From Pomphorhynchus laevis (Eukaryota; Acanthocephala; Palaeacanthocephala; Echinorhynchida; Pomphorhynchidae): 64,000 nucleotides of DNA. Of this stretch, positions 53,373 to 64,000 are shown one piece after another. The notes below the pieces were generated by a model. The model saw only the letters and a list, made by a program, of their open reading frames with translations, did not search any database and was not told where the DNA came from. The stretch lies in the NCBI GenBank assembly GCA_012934845.2, contig WNNJ02001601.1, positions 116,203-180,202 on the forward strand, given 5' to 3'. A program made the position numbers and the translations under genes. Position 1 is the first letter of the stretch. Each line of letters begins with the position of its first letter.

Positions 53373-55225
53373 CTTACGTCGATCCTCAATAACCTTATGC
53401 TTAGTCGACTCCGACGTTTCAGCGCTTCCAACTCTAAATCTCATTGGAAAATCTTAAACTCAATTCTTTTACGATCATCTACACCTTGTAATATAAATCC
53501 TGATGACTTTTCTTCTTATCTACAATCTAAGCTATCTAATTTACTTTGCCTACTTAACATATTCCCATTGTATACTCTCTTCTCTTTAAATACTAACCTC
53601 CTAGAACTATTACAACTTTGCCGTTTTGTCTGATGAAGTTTCTTCGGTTATTATGTCATTACCTAATAAAACATCACCTTTTAACCAAATTCCCACTCAA
53701 TTACTTAAAAATATATATGCTTATCTATCTCATCCTTCTAAACAACATTGTTCAACTTGTCCAATCTGCAGCCGCACATTTCCTTCCAACTGGAAATGCG
53801 TCACTGTTCGCCTTCTCTTCAAAAAGCAATCTCTCGACCCCTCATTACCATATTCGTACCATCTAAAGTCTCCCAACCCTCTCTAAACTACTTGAGTGTC
53901 TTGTTCTCACAAAGCTGCTTTTCGCTCTAATCACTCCACTGAAATTGCCTGTCTTAAAGTTTATAATGACTTACTCATCACGCGCTATCAAAAATTATGT
54001 ATTGTCGTAGTTTCTCTTGGTCTATCATCTGATTTTGACGTCGTCGATCACTCGATTCTTCTCCATCGCCTTCGTCATGATTATGGCTTCTCTTTACACA
54101 ATGTGGCTTGGTTTTCTTCATATATAATTGTAAATGTTGCCAAAAGTTTGAATATATATATCAAACCGTACTTTTCGCGAATGTTCTAACTCTTATATTT
54201 CCCATCCCTCTTCCATTTCGTAATGGGGTTCCACAAGGCTCCGTATTAGGCCCTATACTTTTCTCTCTTCTTGATGATTTGTCTTCGATTTCTCATAAAT
54301 TTAACTTCCATGTTATGCAATATGCTGACGACATTATCATCTATGCTCATGCACCTGTTTATCGTATTCATGATCTTAGTGTTTCTGCTTCCGACTGTCT
54401 TGCCGCAATTTTCAATAATCTTTCCGCTCTTCGTCTTATTCTGAATCCTAATAAATCCAAAATAATGTGAATCCTTCCTCGACGCCTCGACTTAGAACCT
54501 CCCTCCGTATCATTGACTTCTCCAATTCTTCCTATCGTTAATAATCTCGTTTTCCTAGGCTTCCATTTCAAAAACCGACTTTCACTTAAAGCTTTCGTTA
54601 GAAATAAAGTACGCTCATCTACCTTGATACTCCGCAAACTCCGTCAAGTTCGTAGATTAATCGATTTCCCCTCTTGCATAACTGTCATATCCTCTTTCCT
54701 TTTCTCTAGACCCGATTATTGTCTTTGTCTATTTTCCAACTCACCTAGATCCACTCTTCTTCCCCCACAACACATCGTCAACGCAGCCGTCCGAATTCTC
54801 CTTCGTCTTGGTCGTTTTGATCAAACATCCTACCATCTTGCTTCTCTCGATTTGCCTACAATTTATTGTCGTGTTCAAATTCGTCTTCTTATCGTTGCTT
54901 TCCGCCTTGTAACTTTTCATACCCCTTCATTTCTCAACCTTCCTTTTCTTGATAATTCTCATCCTGTTTACTGTTCCTTGCGTTCCTGTAATTCCCTTCT
55001 TTTACATGTCCCAAACTACTCTACCTCTTTTGGACTCCGCTCCTTCCTGGTGGCTGCTCCTCTATCGTGGAACCATCTGCCCATTCATATATGCCAATCA
55101 ACTTCCCTGCCGTGCTTCAAACGACAAATCCGATCCCATTTAAACAATTTATCTGCTTGTCTTTTTCATTTTGTGTTAGTGGACTTGTGAGCGTGCAGCT
55201 GGCACGCATTTGCCACATTAAATAA
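53373..55225 (+). mobile_element. L2/CR1-group LINE, family A, copy 3, 5'-truncated
   Basis: It starts in the linker of ORF2 ('acttacgtcgatcctcaata', equal to 13707 of copy 1), lacks about 200 bases relative to copy 1 near 53435 and runs to the 3' end. The RT blocks FRSNHSTEIACLKVYNDLL, GVPQGSVLGPILF and QYADDIIIY are present in several frames, then the C-terminal RSFLVAAPLSWN. The 3' hairpin GCGTGC/GCACGC lies at 55191-55207. It has more changes than copies 1 and 2. Confidence 0.82.
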
Positions 55226-56056
55226 ATTATTATAATATTATTATTGACACGACGTCTTCCTCACTGTTTTCGAACAAATTAGAATTATATAAAGTTAAAT
55301 TATAGAATAAAGTTAATTTTTATGAATTACTAATAAATAACGTACGATGTATTAGAATAAGGATTAGAGGTCAACAGGATGAATGATATCAGTTTCTGCC
55401 CATATTAATCGATTCAACATAGCAGCGAGGCCAAATACATGCTAATGACGTATTTCCTCTGTTGAATTCATGTTATGACTACATGTTTTACTAATATTTC
55501 ACTTTATTCCTATTGATATATTAAATAAAAATAACATAATCTAGTCACAACTACGTTTCGGCCCTTTTTAATGCTTGCTGACGATCACCCAGCTCGACCG
55601 CTTATTTAATATTCGACACTAATTGACTTACTGACTAATTCACGTTTTGGTACTTATCACATTTTACAACTTTAATTGAAGTTAATTAAATTTGCTTAAC
55701 AATATAATAATTTATTATTATAAATAATATTAATAAATAACAATTTATTAATTTAATGGAATAGCATTTCATTGAACATTTTATAGTAAATACAACAGAC
55801 GAGTCGCGTAATTGTCAGCCAACATTAAAAGTACCGAAACGTCAAACGTAGGTATTGGATCAGTAGCTGATTAGGTCCACCAATACTGAAATGTAGCGTA
55901 CTGCTGTTGACTTATAGATAGGATTAAGGTAGCGTCCAAAAAATATTCATCAAACAATTTCAATTGCAATTATATCATAAAAATATTGGACAATTGTGAT
56001 TTTTAGATAAACAACCGAGCAAAAAAATGAAAATCAAAGAACCGAGTAGTATACAC
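55226..56056. other. AT-rich stretch; left edge may continue the interrupted C1 ORF1
   Basis: 55235-55275 on the minus strand reads LFENSEEDVV and joins in frame to the ORF1 at 53372 if the A copy is removed. 55385-55445 repeats 21366-21425. The rest shows nothing. Confidence 0.4.
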
Positions 56057-56278
56057 TTATTTGTTAGTAGTATAAACTTTGATTGAAAGTTTGCACTTAA
56101 TAAAAATTGGTTGTTTTGTTGGAACACAGTTTATTTCCACTAATTCAATGAATCCATCATAAGGCCCGATATGCTCCGAGCTTGGGTCCACACAGATTGC
56201 AAACTGAGCTTGTCCACTGCTAGGCAAATCGACAACATTTTCTATTGATGTTACGAAGGCAATTGTGCATTTCTTTAT
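56057..56278 (-). CDS. Probable 3'-terminal exon of an unidentified host gene
   Basis: On the minus strand a 3' splice site (tttgatttctag) at 56279-56280 is followed by an open frame of 73 codons ending in TAA at 56057-56059. The protein starts IKKCTIAFVTSIENVV and includes QAQFAICVDPSSEHIGPYDG and FIELVEINCVP. It has balanced composition, unlike the surrounding AT-rich DNA, and no stop until its end. The in-frame TAG just before the first codon is part of the splice site. I do not recognise the family. The upstream exons would lie at higher coordinates. The B LINE at 57030-57985 would sit in the preceding intron, in the same orientation. Confidence 0.45.
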   Translation of the reverse strand: MKKCTIAFVTSIENVVDLPSSGQAQFAICVDPSSEHIGPYDGFIELVEINCVPTKQPIFIKCKLSIKVYTTNK

Positions 56279-57029
56279 CTAGAAATCAAATAATCAATAA
56301 TTTTGTGCGCAAAAAATGCAGAAGTAAACTAGAAATAGTCAAAAAACAATATGAAACATTTGATTAAAAAATTGAATTTCTTATTTTATATTTGATATAT
56401 AAGCAAAATAAGTCAAGAGGTTTTGTTCAAAAATTAATGTCATGCAGCGAATAAATGCTTTAGCGTTTAAAATTTATAATTAAATAGTGAATTTAACAAT
56501 GAAACTTTGAAATGAATTTGTAGATTTTAAGTATTTTCAACTTAAACAGTGAACTTAATAATGCGTTTATTCAAAATGTTTTAACTTGAGAGTCTGGATA
56601 ATGACTCATGATGAGTCATGACTTGTCAGTTTTGACTTGTGAATACATAATGAGTATGAATGATCTTTATTTGAGACTATAATACTTTAGTATCGTAAAT
56701 TTCAATTAACACACAAGTATTTGATATTGTATTTTATAAAATCAACTAATACCAAACAATATAGACAAGAACAACATTATAAAAATTAAAACGTAAAAAA
56801 GAATAAAGCATTTTTGTAAAAAAAACATTTTCCTATAATCAGTTTAAATATATTTTATATAAAAAGATGCGATTTAATTTTTTATGAAATGGCATATACA
56901 ACTTCCAGGTGTATAATTTTTAAAATATTTATTTCCTATTTTCACGTGAAGCAAAAATTTTAAGTATTCGGCAAAACCATATTTTCAAACAATTTTAGAG
57001 TTTAAATGCTTTGGACACATTAAAAAAAG
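56279..57029. other. AT-rich stretch, possible intron
   Basis: No open frame or recognised repeat. If the exon at 56057-56278 is real, this is intron sequence. Confidence 0.35.
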
Positions 57030-57985
57030 GATTTATTTTAACGTGGCAAATGCGTGCCAGCGCACGCTTACATGACCACAACAAAACAAAACTGTGAATC
57101 AGGTGTCGAGAAGGTGTGAACGGAGGAGGTGTTTGAATGTGATAAAGGAGGGGGCGCGGCGGACGTCGAGAGGAAGTTGATTCCAGGCGAGTGAGGCGGC
57201 GACGAGGAAGGATCGGAGACCGTAGTTGTTGGAGTAATTAGGAACGTGGAGTAAGAGGGTATGACAGGAACGAAGCGATAGCGAGGTGGGGCGAGTATCG
57301 TCTAAGAAAGGAAGGTTGATGAACGATGGGGAGCCGACAGCGATGAGACGAAAAGTAACGAGAAGAAGGCGGAGTTTGATGCGGATGTGGATGGTGGGCC
57401 AGGAGAGTTGGGCAAAATATGTGGATGTGTGGTCGAAGCGACGGAGACGAAAGAGCACTCGAACGGCGGTGTTGATTATTCGTTGTAGGGGTAGGATGAT
57501 GGATTTTGGAGAATTGGCGAAAAGGCTAAGGCAGTAATCGATTTTAGGGAAAAGAAGCGATGAAAGAAGATACATACAAGAACGGAAGTCGATAAGGGGG
57601 CGGATACGGCGGATGTCACGAAGAATTAAGTTAGACGAGCGGACCTTGTCACGGACGAAGGGTTTAAGGGAAAGGTGATCATCGAAATGGAAGCCTAAGA
57701 AAGTGAGATTGTGGACTATAGGGATGATCGATGAGGCAAAAGATACAATGGGAGGAGATATGCTTGGTTTACGGGGAAGGATCCACATTATTTTGGACTT
57801 TTTGGCGTTTAGAACGAGATGGAGATTGGAGAGACGTTTGTAGATAGAAGAAAGACAGTTGGAGGCAGAAATGCCGATATCGTGTATGCGATGTGCGGGT
57901 GCATGAGCATAGATTAGAATGTCATCGGCGTATTGCATGACGTTAAAGGAGTAAGGTTTGATAAATGGAGAGAGATCGCCATATG
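57030..57985 (-). mobile_element. Family B LINE, copy 2, 5'-truncated
   Basis: It covers the last third of ORF2 and the 3' end and is almost identical to 36130-37085 of the intact B copy, so both are young. The 3' hairpin is at 57052-57067. The truncation point is just upstream of the RT catalytic site. A clear target-site duplication is not visible. Confidence 0.88.
57099..57981 (-). pseudogene. C-terminal third of family B ORF2
   Basis: The frame is open from the junction and runs through QYADDILIY, LGFHFDDHLSLKPF, LPLQRIINTAVRVLFRLRRFDHTS and RSFLVAASLAWNQLPLDVR to the stop. It continues without a stop into about eight codons of flanking DNA (EFESKTYGDL). It differs from the intact copy by only a few residues. 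The endonuclease and most RT blocks are missing. Confidence 0.85.
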
Positions 57986-58489
57986 TTTTACTTTCAAACT
58001 CCAAGGCTAGCCTGTAAGTAACATACGATTGTCGTAATTGGAATCGCTATGTATATGCCTAATACGTTTTGTGCTGATAAAATCTGTGAGTTATTGTCGG
58101 AACAACAATATGTTTTTGTACTAATGAATATTTTTGTTTAGTTCCCGTCCAGTTGATATTCGAATTTTATTCTGTAGATCCCGGATTATAACTATAAATA
58201 CAGATTAATTGTTAATTTGTGGTGTGTTGATGTGGAACTAATCTAATTCTATGAACTGCTGCTCTGTAATCCATGATTTTTAATTCATCAAATCAATGGA
58301 TGCTAGAAATTAACGGAAATCTTCAATATTTTCAGTAAACGGAATTGCAAGTTGGTTTACAAAATATTGGCCAGTTCACAAAAATATCATATTAAATAAA
58401 TATCATCAATTAAATTAAACACTTTTTCTCATTTTTTAACTTTACAAAGTTATCTTATGCTTAGGCACAACGTTTAGGTCATACACAGC
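57986..58489. other. Unassigned stretch
   Basis: Just right of the B LINE the minus strand has 'cttacag' followed by about 30 open bases (57986-58013), which could be the edge of an exon. Otherwise AT-rich and featureless. Confidence 0.25.
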
Positions 58490-58765
58490 GACCCTTTTCA
58501 AGATAGTAGCTGTTTACAAAAAATGTGATGTAATTTACGTGGATCAGACTAAACGACCATTACACCATTGGAATAAAGGAACATTCCGATGTACGATGGA
58601 AAGAAACTATTTTGAACCATTCCCTCAAAAAGAAACTATATTGAGCTAGACGATGTCATAATACTTGCAAACGAACCAAATAACTCTAGGAAAGTGTCAG
58701 TGAAAAGGGTCACATGTATAACCGAAAACGTTGTAACATTTATATTAAAAAATCTTTTCTCATGT
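58490..58765 (+). mobile_element. Decayed GIY-YIG-like endonuclease piece, Penelope-like (tentative)
   Basis: Plus-strand frames read CDVIYVDQTKRPLHHWN and then, in another frame, KEHSDVRWKETILNH. LDDVIILANEPNNSRKV follows near 58640. The order resembles the GIY-YIG domain of Penelope-like elements (YIGQTKR..L..R.KEH) and the tail after it. Several breaks are present. It may come from the same family as the RT at 22181-22766. Confidence 0.45.
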
Positions 58766-59761
58766 GGCTAATTTATTATGCCCAATCATATGCTTAGATG
58801 AATTGTTTAACCCTTTTTGATAATTTTCTATACGAAATTAAATTTTATCAGATAAAAATATAAAATCAAATCCGCGAGTATTGAAACATGCTATGTTTCA
58901 GAAGAAACTAATTATTATTAGCAATGAATGGTGGAGGATGTTGCTAAATACGAAATATTGATTAAAAAACATTTTGATTGCAATTATATTACAATATTGA
59001 CGATTACGTAGCAATTGTGATTTATTAATAATAAATATAAATACATTAATATATTAAAAATATAGATTTATTACCACAAATATGCCTTATTTTATAAAAT
59101 AAAATAAAATTCAAACAATGTAAATCAAAGCAGGAAATACATAAGTAATCAGAGTCAAGCTACCCACAATTAGAGTTAAAATATCAGACAGTATTGATTA
59201 ACTATTAGGTTTACAATTAAACTATTGTAAATATTTTATTGTAATTAAATATTGTAATATTTAATATTGTAAATATTTTATCTTCTACTATTTCGGGTCT
59301 ATAAGGTTTATAGACCCGAAATATCTCTAAAGGCAGCATTAAATACAGTGTTCTTAAGTAGAAGAATGCAGATAATTGTATGATGTAATAGCATTTGGCA
59401 AAGTAGGGAGACGATCGATTGAGGCAAGATATTGTGAGGGTATATTATTGTAGTGGAAAACATGCCAAAGTGAGAAACTGTTACATAAATTACAAATGCA
59501 GGAATCAGATCTTTTGTGGACGAATATGAAAGCTTTTCAGTATCACAGTGGTACTCATAAACTGATAGTATCCATACAAGGGGACGTTTGGAAGATTAAG
59601 GTTTTTTCCATATGTGTTGAGTGGAGTTTGTTTAAATTATGAATCGACAGTTCGGAAGTGGAAAATGGCTAATATTATATTAATAATATTATTCGAACGT
59701 ATTGACAGTTGAAGTCTCCGAGTATTGATGAAATGACTAGATTTGATTCTTGAAATAAAAT
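58766..59761. other. AT-rich stretch with a perfect hairpin
   Basis: Nothing coding. It contains the 16-bp inverted repeat at 59289-59323. Words such as 'attgtaaatattttatt' recur just left of it. Confidence 0.35.
59289..59323. repeat. Perfect 16-bp inverted repeat with 3-base loop
   Basis: 59289-59304 (TATTTCGGGTCTATAA) is the exact reverse complement of 59308-59323. It may be the centre of a small foldback element or a folding RNA end. No other copy is in the window. Confidence 0.8.
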
Positions 59762-60036
59762 CGGACGCTAAACCATTTAGACTCTGATAGGCAGAGTAGA
59801 CGAGCCCGTTTCGATTACAGAATGCACGCGAGGCGACATGACTAGTGGGCTCCAACTCAGCCGGGTGCGTCGCTTCACAATCTGAAAATTTTTCACATAG
59901 AGATTTGTTTCTCCTTTAGCAACACGAGATGCTAGTTCCTCTTTAGCCTTCGATAATTTTTTTCGTTCTGATACATCAAGATCTTTCAACAGTCGAATAT
60001 TAGGCCCTTTGAGACGGAACGAGTTTCGCAACATTA
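59762..60036 (-). mobile_element. C2 LINE fragment, end of ORF1 and start of ORF2
   Basis: The minus strand matches 28948-29218 of the long C2 copy. It begins at the same base as the fragment at 27273. Here the ORF1 frame is intact through LSKAKEELASRVAKGETNLY and KNFQIVKRR (59777-60034), without the one-base loss shared by the copies near 27 and 29 kb. Confidence 0.82.
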
Positions 60037-60084
60037 TATTATACTGAAATGTATACTATATTATAGTATAGCTGGCTTACAATA

Positions 60085-60175
60085 ATTTCTGCTCCTTCAT
60101 GCTTAAGGGTCTTTTTTGAAGTCAAACAAATGAGGCAGAAATTTCCGCTTGAAATTATATATAATTATATATATT
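60085..60175 (-). repeat. Dispersed repeat shared with 34660-34752
   Basis: About 75 bases match in inverted orientation ('gcggaaatttctgcctcatt' and 'gagcatgaaggagcagaa' type words). The family is not recognised. Confidence 0.6.
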
Positions 60176-60189
60176 TATATATAATAATA

Positions 60190-60555
60190 TATTTATATTT
60201 TATTATACATTTAACAACATATGAGCATTAGCTCAAATAGCTGGCTCACAATAAGTTCGTAAATAAGTTAATTAGTTGTTAAAATAATGAAATACAACAC
60301 AAAACATTGTTTGATCCATTCGTAGTCTTCTTGTGAAAGTACTAAGTAAACTGCATCCAACGGTGTCTGGATCAAGGTTGTTCCAAGCTCAACAATTCTT
60401 CTATCAAATTGCATTGCGCCCAATTTCTGTACCATGTTTCTTCGAATAATTAAAAAATGACCGCGAAGAACATTTGAACCACGTAATTGAACCCTACTCC
60501 GAAGAGGGTGATGGGGACGTTGGAATAAATGCCAAACCAGGCACATATTTATGAA
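60190..60555 (-). mobile_element. C2 LINE, 3' end fragment
   Basis: The minus strand encodes MCLVWHLFQRPHHPLRSR, RRNMVQKLGAMQFDRRIVEL and the rest of the C2 C-terminus. The 3' hairpin TGAGC/GCTCA (60222-60235) and an A/T tail follow. Confidence 0.82.
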
Positions 60556-60639
60556 AGCCGATTCAGAAAGAAATCCGATCAATAAACTTTTGCTTTAAAT
60601 AAAGCTTTTGCTTTACCACACAATTTTTGTTCCTACTAT

Positions 60640-60980
60640 ATTAACCTATGCCATGAGGTTTGTATTATGACCGAAATGATACGATCTCAAAAACAGGCGA
60701 CCGAAATGAGGTTCCTTCGCGGTATGGCCGGTCTTAGCCTTAGATATAAGGTAAGGAATTCGGTCATCCGGAATAGACTCGGGTTTTCCAGGTCGGACTT
60801 TATGGAAAGAGAACTTGTGAAAGACCCCGGTACCATTAAAGAGATCAAATCTCGAAACTGGCTGAAGTTTGCCTTGTACTATCTGAAACAGAACTCTTGT
60901 CTGTCGCCCAGGATCGCGATGTCTAGAGTAGTTTGGTTCGTACACTGCACTGCGTCCACGACCCGTGGTTGACAATGTAA
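60640..60980 (+). mobile_element. C-terminal piece of another LINE reverse transcriptase, RTE-like (tentative)
   Basis: The frame at 60667-60972 encodes QATEMRFLRGMAGLSLRYKV, then RNSVIRNRLGFS. This resembles the conserved block after the RT domain in many LINEs of the RTE/Jockey kind (AEMKFLR.I.G...D+.RN..IR..LG). The composition is GC-richer than the surroundings. No RT domain or element end is recognised. Confidence 0.5.
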
Positions 60981-61949
60981 CTTTGTGTTACATTTATAAC
61001 TATGCCAAGACATAGTTGTTGTTTCATAATTGGCAAATGCTAGCAATGAAACGAACATTCGGAAAGAAAGCCGTTAAGCCATAACTTGACAATTATTAGG
61101 ATATAATTCAATAGTGATATTTAATGAGTGGATTATATAACTGCGCTGTACGCCTTCAATCTAATTTATTATATTTGCTATATCAATATGACAACATTTA
61201 ATAGATTAATAATTACAAATATGATAAACCTGGCAAATTCAAAGATATAGTGTTAAAATTTGGAAAGATTACATAGAAGGACTGAAGAATATCGCCGTCC
61301 GAAGAAGATCAATACGTAGCATGTCACTATGCAACAACAACGTAACATATTACTATTTAATAGCCAAATTAAATGAAATCATGCTTAATTATACTTCGCA
61401 ACCAATTCATGTTTAAGTAACATGAATTGCAGTCTATAAACGAATAAAAATATATTAAAATAAATCAAAAATAAACTAATAAATATATCACCTGCAATTT
61501 TAATGGTTTATCGATTGGATTCGAAATATATATGATACGGATAATCCTAGATAAATAATTGTTTTAGAATTTACAAATATATTTTACTTATTATTTGCTT
61601 TGGTTTTCAATGAGATAGAAGTGCTGTACGGATTGTTGTAATTGTATTCACTTGCTTGACCTTCAAGTTTGCAACACAAAGAAAACCCACACGAATTTTC
61701 TGTGAGTTTAAGTATTGCCTATTAAACGTTATATCATTAAATAAAATTGAAAAAATAAAAAACTTGGAAAGTTTAAAACCAGAAAAAACGACCAAATTTT
61801 ATTTCATTTTTAATTTGACAAAATATAATTAATTAATTAGAATTAATTATTTTAATAACGAATAAATAAATTAAATTATTAAATAATTATTAATTATTTA
61901 TAACAAACCGAAATAGAAAATGTAGATTACATGAACTTGTTATGGACGA
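60981..61949. other. Intergenic stretch
   Basis: Increasingly AT-rich to the right. I see no gene or repeat. Short frames around 61607-61795 have no recognisable content. Confidence 0.35.
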
Positions 61950-62720
61950 TTGAGTTTAATGGGAATGGTTATCAACAATATTTTCTTCTGAATAATCGAC
62001 GAGATTTGCTGAGCCACATCCGACATTCCAATTTTTGCAGATGGGCTCATATTTCATCAGATCTCATTCAATCCTTGGAGAGGAATCTTGCTTAGATTAT
62101 TAAAAACGTCAGTACAACTAGAGCACCCGCATGGCTGAATCCAGCGTATGATCCAGGGGGTACACTCTTAACTTTGAGGGAGTTTCAAGATGCTGTTGCA
62201 CTGCGATATAACTGACAACCCAATTCAATAGCAAATAAGTGGCCTTGAGATGACAGTTTTGATATCACGCATGCCCTCTCATGCCCGAATTGATGATTTA
62301 ATTTTGTCCGTCACAATATTGTAATCGATGAAATATCTAAATGTTTAAGCACATTTTGTAAGTGCGTTATAAAAGCGCCCCAATTTAATCATGTACCTCA
62401 ATCTTTAGCATTCGATAACAATACAACATCGCGAGATAGAGATTCAAGAGCAGATATTTCTTGCAACGACCTATTTGTAAATACTACACACCGGTCCTTT
62501 ATGGATATGCGTTTTTAATTCTGGCTCCGTCGTACTCCTTATATCGAATATCAGACCTCTTCCAATAGCACGAAAACCGCAAAAATGCAAAATATAAAAA
62601 ACGAATAGTGAAAGTCGAGCATGCATCCTTTCATCAATTATATTATCGATCACAGGAGGGATGGGTCCAACACGAACGCGGTACTGATGAGAATATTAAG
62701 ACAGATATCCACTCGCGGTC
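61950..62720 (+). mobile_element. Family F, copy 2: decayed C-terminal part
   Basis: Plus-strand frames show LREFQDAVALRYN (about 62175), DITHALSCPN (62270), a NFVRHNIVIDE-like block (62300), DSRADIS (62440) and THRSFMDMR (62490). A KRIVKVEHASF block follows near 62600. The order is the same as at 33880-34300 in copy 1 (finger, RHN, LD-like site, MDV/MDM). Many stops are present; it is older than copy 1. Confidence 0.55.
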
Positions 62721-63529
62721 AAAAACATTAATAACAAATAAAGTTTCAATGTCAATATGAATGAAATTTTACGCATGTCGGAAAGCAGACCTAGAACAAA
62801 TGATCATATAACGTGCTAAGTCTAATAATGGTAACAATATAAGTGACCATTTGCGGGCAACCCGTAACGTGATGATAATTTTAATGGCATATGCTTTCAG
62901 TTAATATATCAGTTATCAATCTTAGATTTTTCCTTGGGTCGATTATTGGAAATTCTGCATAAGTCCATAAATCCAGAAAATGAAAATAAAATTAATTTAT
63001 TCATAAAATTGAAATTAAAATTAGTTGTTTAAATTATAAATTTAAAATTGAGTCTTTCCGATTTAAATTACTAATTTTTAATTTTGCGGAAACATTAGAA
63101 ATTAATTCGAATGTGTATCAATTACACATTATAATTTTTATACAAAATTAGATGTAAAAGTCATTATAAATCACGACATGGTTTATCGTCGACATTATGT
63201 AATGGCAAATCAAAGTGCATACGTTTATCAGACTATAAACTCATTTTTAGCTACTTTGTCGAATTTGTTTAATAACCAAATTTTATATATTTTTAATAGC
63301 CTGTGTGCTAGTAATGTATTATTAATGATTTGCGTGCTAACTTATTGGTGTTTTCGATTCACTTATTGATTTAATAAATGCTTGCTATACAATTTGGTTT
63401 TGGATTGTAATTTGTGGGAATTTATGATGATCGTTTTAAACAGGATAAATTGCAAGCGATAGATAATTCGGATTGCTAACTGAATGGTAACGTTGAACAT
63501 TTGCGATTCAATAATCTTCTTGTTTTCAA
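62721..63529. other. AT-rich intergenic stretch
   Basis: A frame at 63178-63369 (+) is hydrophobic and without known motif; I regard it as chance. It probably holds the 3' UTR of the minus-strand exons that follow. Confidence 0.35.
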
Positions 63530-63822
63530 CTACATAAATTTAGGAATATTACCAGTTCTTCTTAAATCATGTCTACTTTGAGGCACGGATTTTTCTTGTG
63601 AGGTCATATTGGCACGCTCATCATCTGAATTTGCCCTTTTCTTTCCACTACAGGGTATATTCAAATAAATATCAGATTAAAAACCAATACAGTCTAGTAC
63701 TTTTCGAACTTTCGCGTTCTAATGATGTGCATTTTGTTGGGGACACTAGATAACTGAACGGTGGTTTTCTTAGACGAATAGATGATTATCTGACAAACTT
63801 TACCAAGTTTATCTTGAAATTC
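63530..63822 (-). CDS. Probable last two exons of an unidentified host gene with a 53-nt intron
   Basis: Exon one is 63822-63701 and exon two is 63647-63530 (minus strand). The 53-base intron between them starts GTAC and ends GTAG. Joining them keeps one frame of 79 codons, ending at TAG 63530-63532. The protein includes FQDKLGKVCQIIIYSSKKT, VQLSSVPNKMHIIRTRKFE and KKRANSDDERANMTSQEKSV, ending in GNIPKFM. The first exon's acceptor is uncertain. 'cataacag' at 63823-63830 keeps the frame, whereas the stronger site 'tttctattacag' about 36 bases upstream leaves a TAA in frame. I do not recognise the family. If the stronger acceptor is used, this is a pseudogene or the frame differs. Confidence 0.35.
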
Positions 63823-64000
63823 CTGTTATGTCTCCTCCTTCTTTAACTGATTAGACAAAACTGTAATAGAAATAATGAAACGGTATAGTAAATATTTAAC
63901 TGCAAATTATAATAAAAATAAATTATAATTTATTATAATAATTTAATAATTAAATATCTTTTTAGTAATACAAAATTTATTTTTGATATCAGAAAGTTAC
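63823..64000. other. Edge of window, AT-rich, possible intron
   Basis: Contains the polypyrimidine tract and 'tttctattacag' acceptor-like sequence (minus strand, about 63855-63880). Nothing else is visible. Confidence 0.3.

Noticed and set aside
63178-63369. A 63-codon hydrophobic open frame
   Set aside because: It is in AT-rich DNA, has no homologue I recognise and no splice or start context.

Overview
The window looks like repeat-rich, AT-rich nuclear DNA from an invertebrate animal. It has no bacterial features. The two recognisable host genes are eukaryotic: an ENY2 (e(y)2/Sus1) homologue at 429-755 (-) and a glucosidase II beta subunit at 25379-26800 (-). Everything else that is recognisable is transposable-element sequence of kinds common in flatworms, mites and other invertebrates. 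I cannot fix the phylum from sequence alone.

Four groups of LINEs fill most of the window; the names are mine. Families A and B are L2/CR1-group elements with a PHD-like ORF1 and an APE-RT ORF2. A copies lie at 11365-15804 (+), 43551-47812 (+) and 53373-55225 (+), with a 3' scrap at 1-45. B copies lie at 36115-40610 (-) and 57030-57985 (-), with scraps near 24.1 and 47.9 kb. Families C1 and C2 are CR1-like with the RT signature YADDLK[IV]W: 1505-4240, 5880-10165, 10545-16800 (split), 27273-31510, 49981-53372 and 59762-60555. D and E are decayed CR1-like copies (40.66-43.55 and 48.95-49.5 kb). F is an RT with a restriction-like-endonuclease type C-terminus (R2/NeSL/CRE group), seen at 31.58-34.53 kb and, more decayed, at 61.95-62.72 kb. 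Element B at 36-40 kb has both ORFs open and may be recently active.

The 18.5-24.6 kb block is a mosaic of small repeats: two foldback MITE-like palindromes, three tRNA-derived SINE copies, a Penelope-like RT fragment and several dispersed AT-rich units. Two fossils of a Ty3/Gypsy-type LTR element (integrase near 4.5 and 5.2-5.9 kb, gag-type zinc knuckle near 49.5 kb) are present, as is a MULE-like transposase C-terminus near 35 kb.

The insertions can be ordered. The A copy at 11.4 kb sits inside a C2 element and is flanked by a 6-bp duplication, so A moved after C2. The A copy at 53.4 kb appears to sit inside a C1-type ORF1. LINE 3' ends carry conserved stem-loops with compensatory changes, and the 5' ends of several families carry short tandem repeats. 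Probable host exons with splice signals are hidden at 56057-56278 (-) and 63530-63822 (-).
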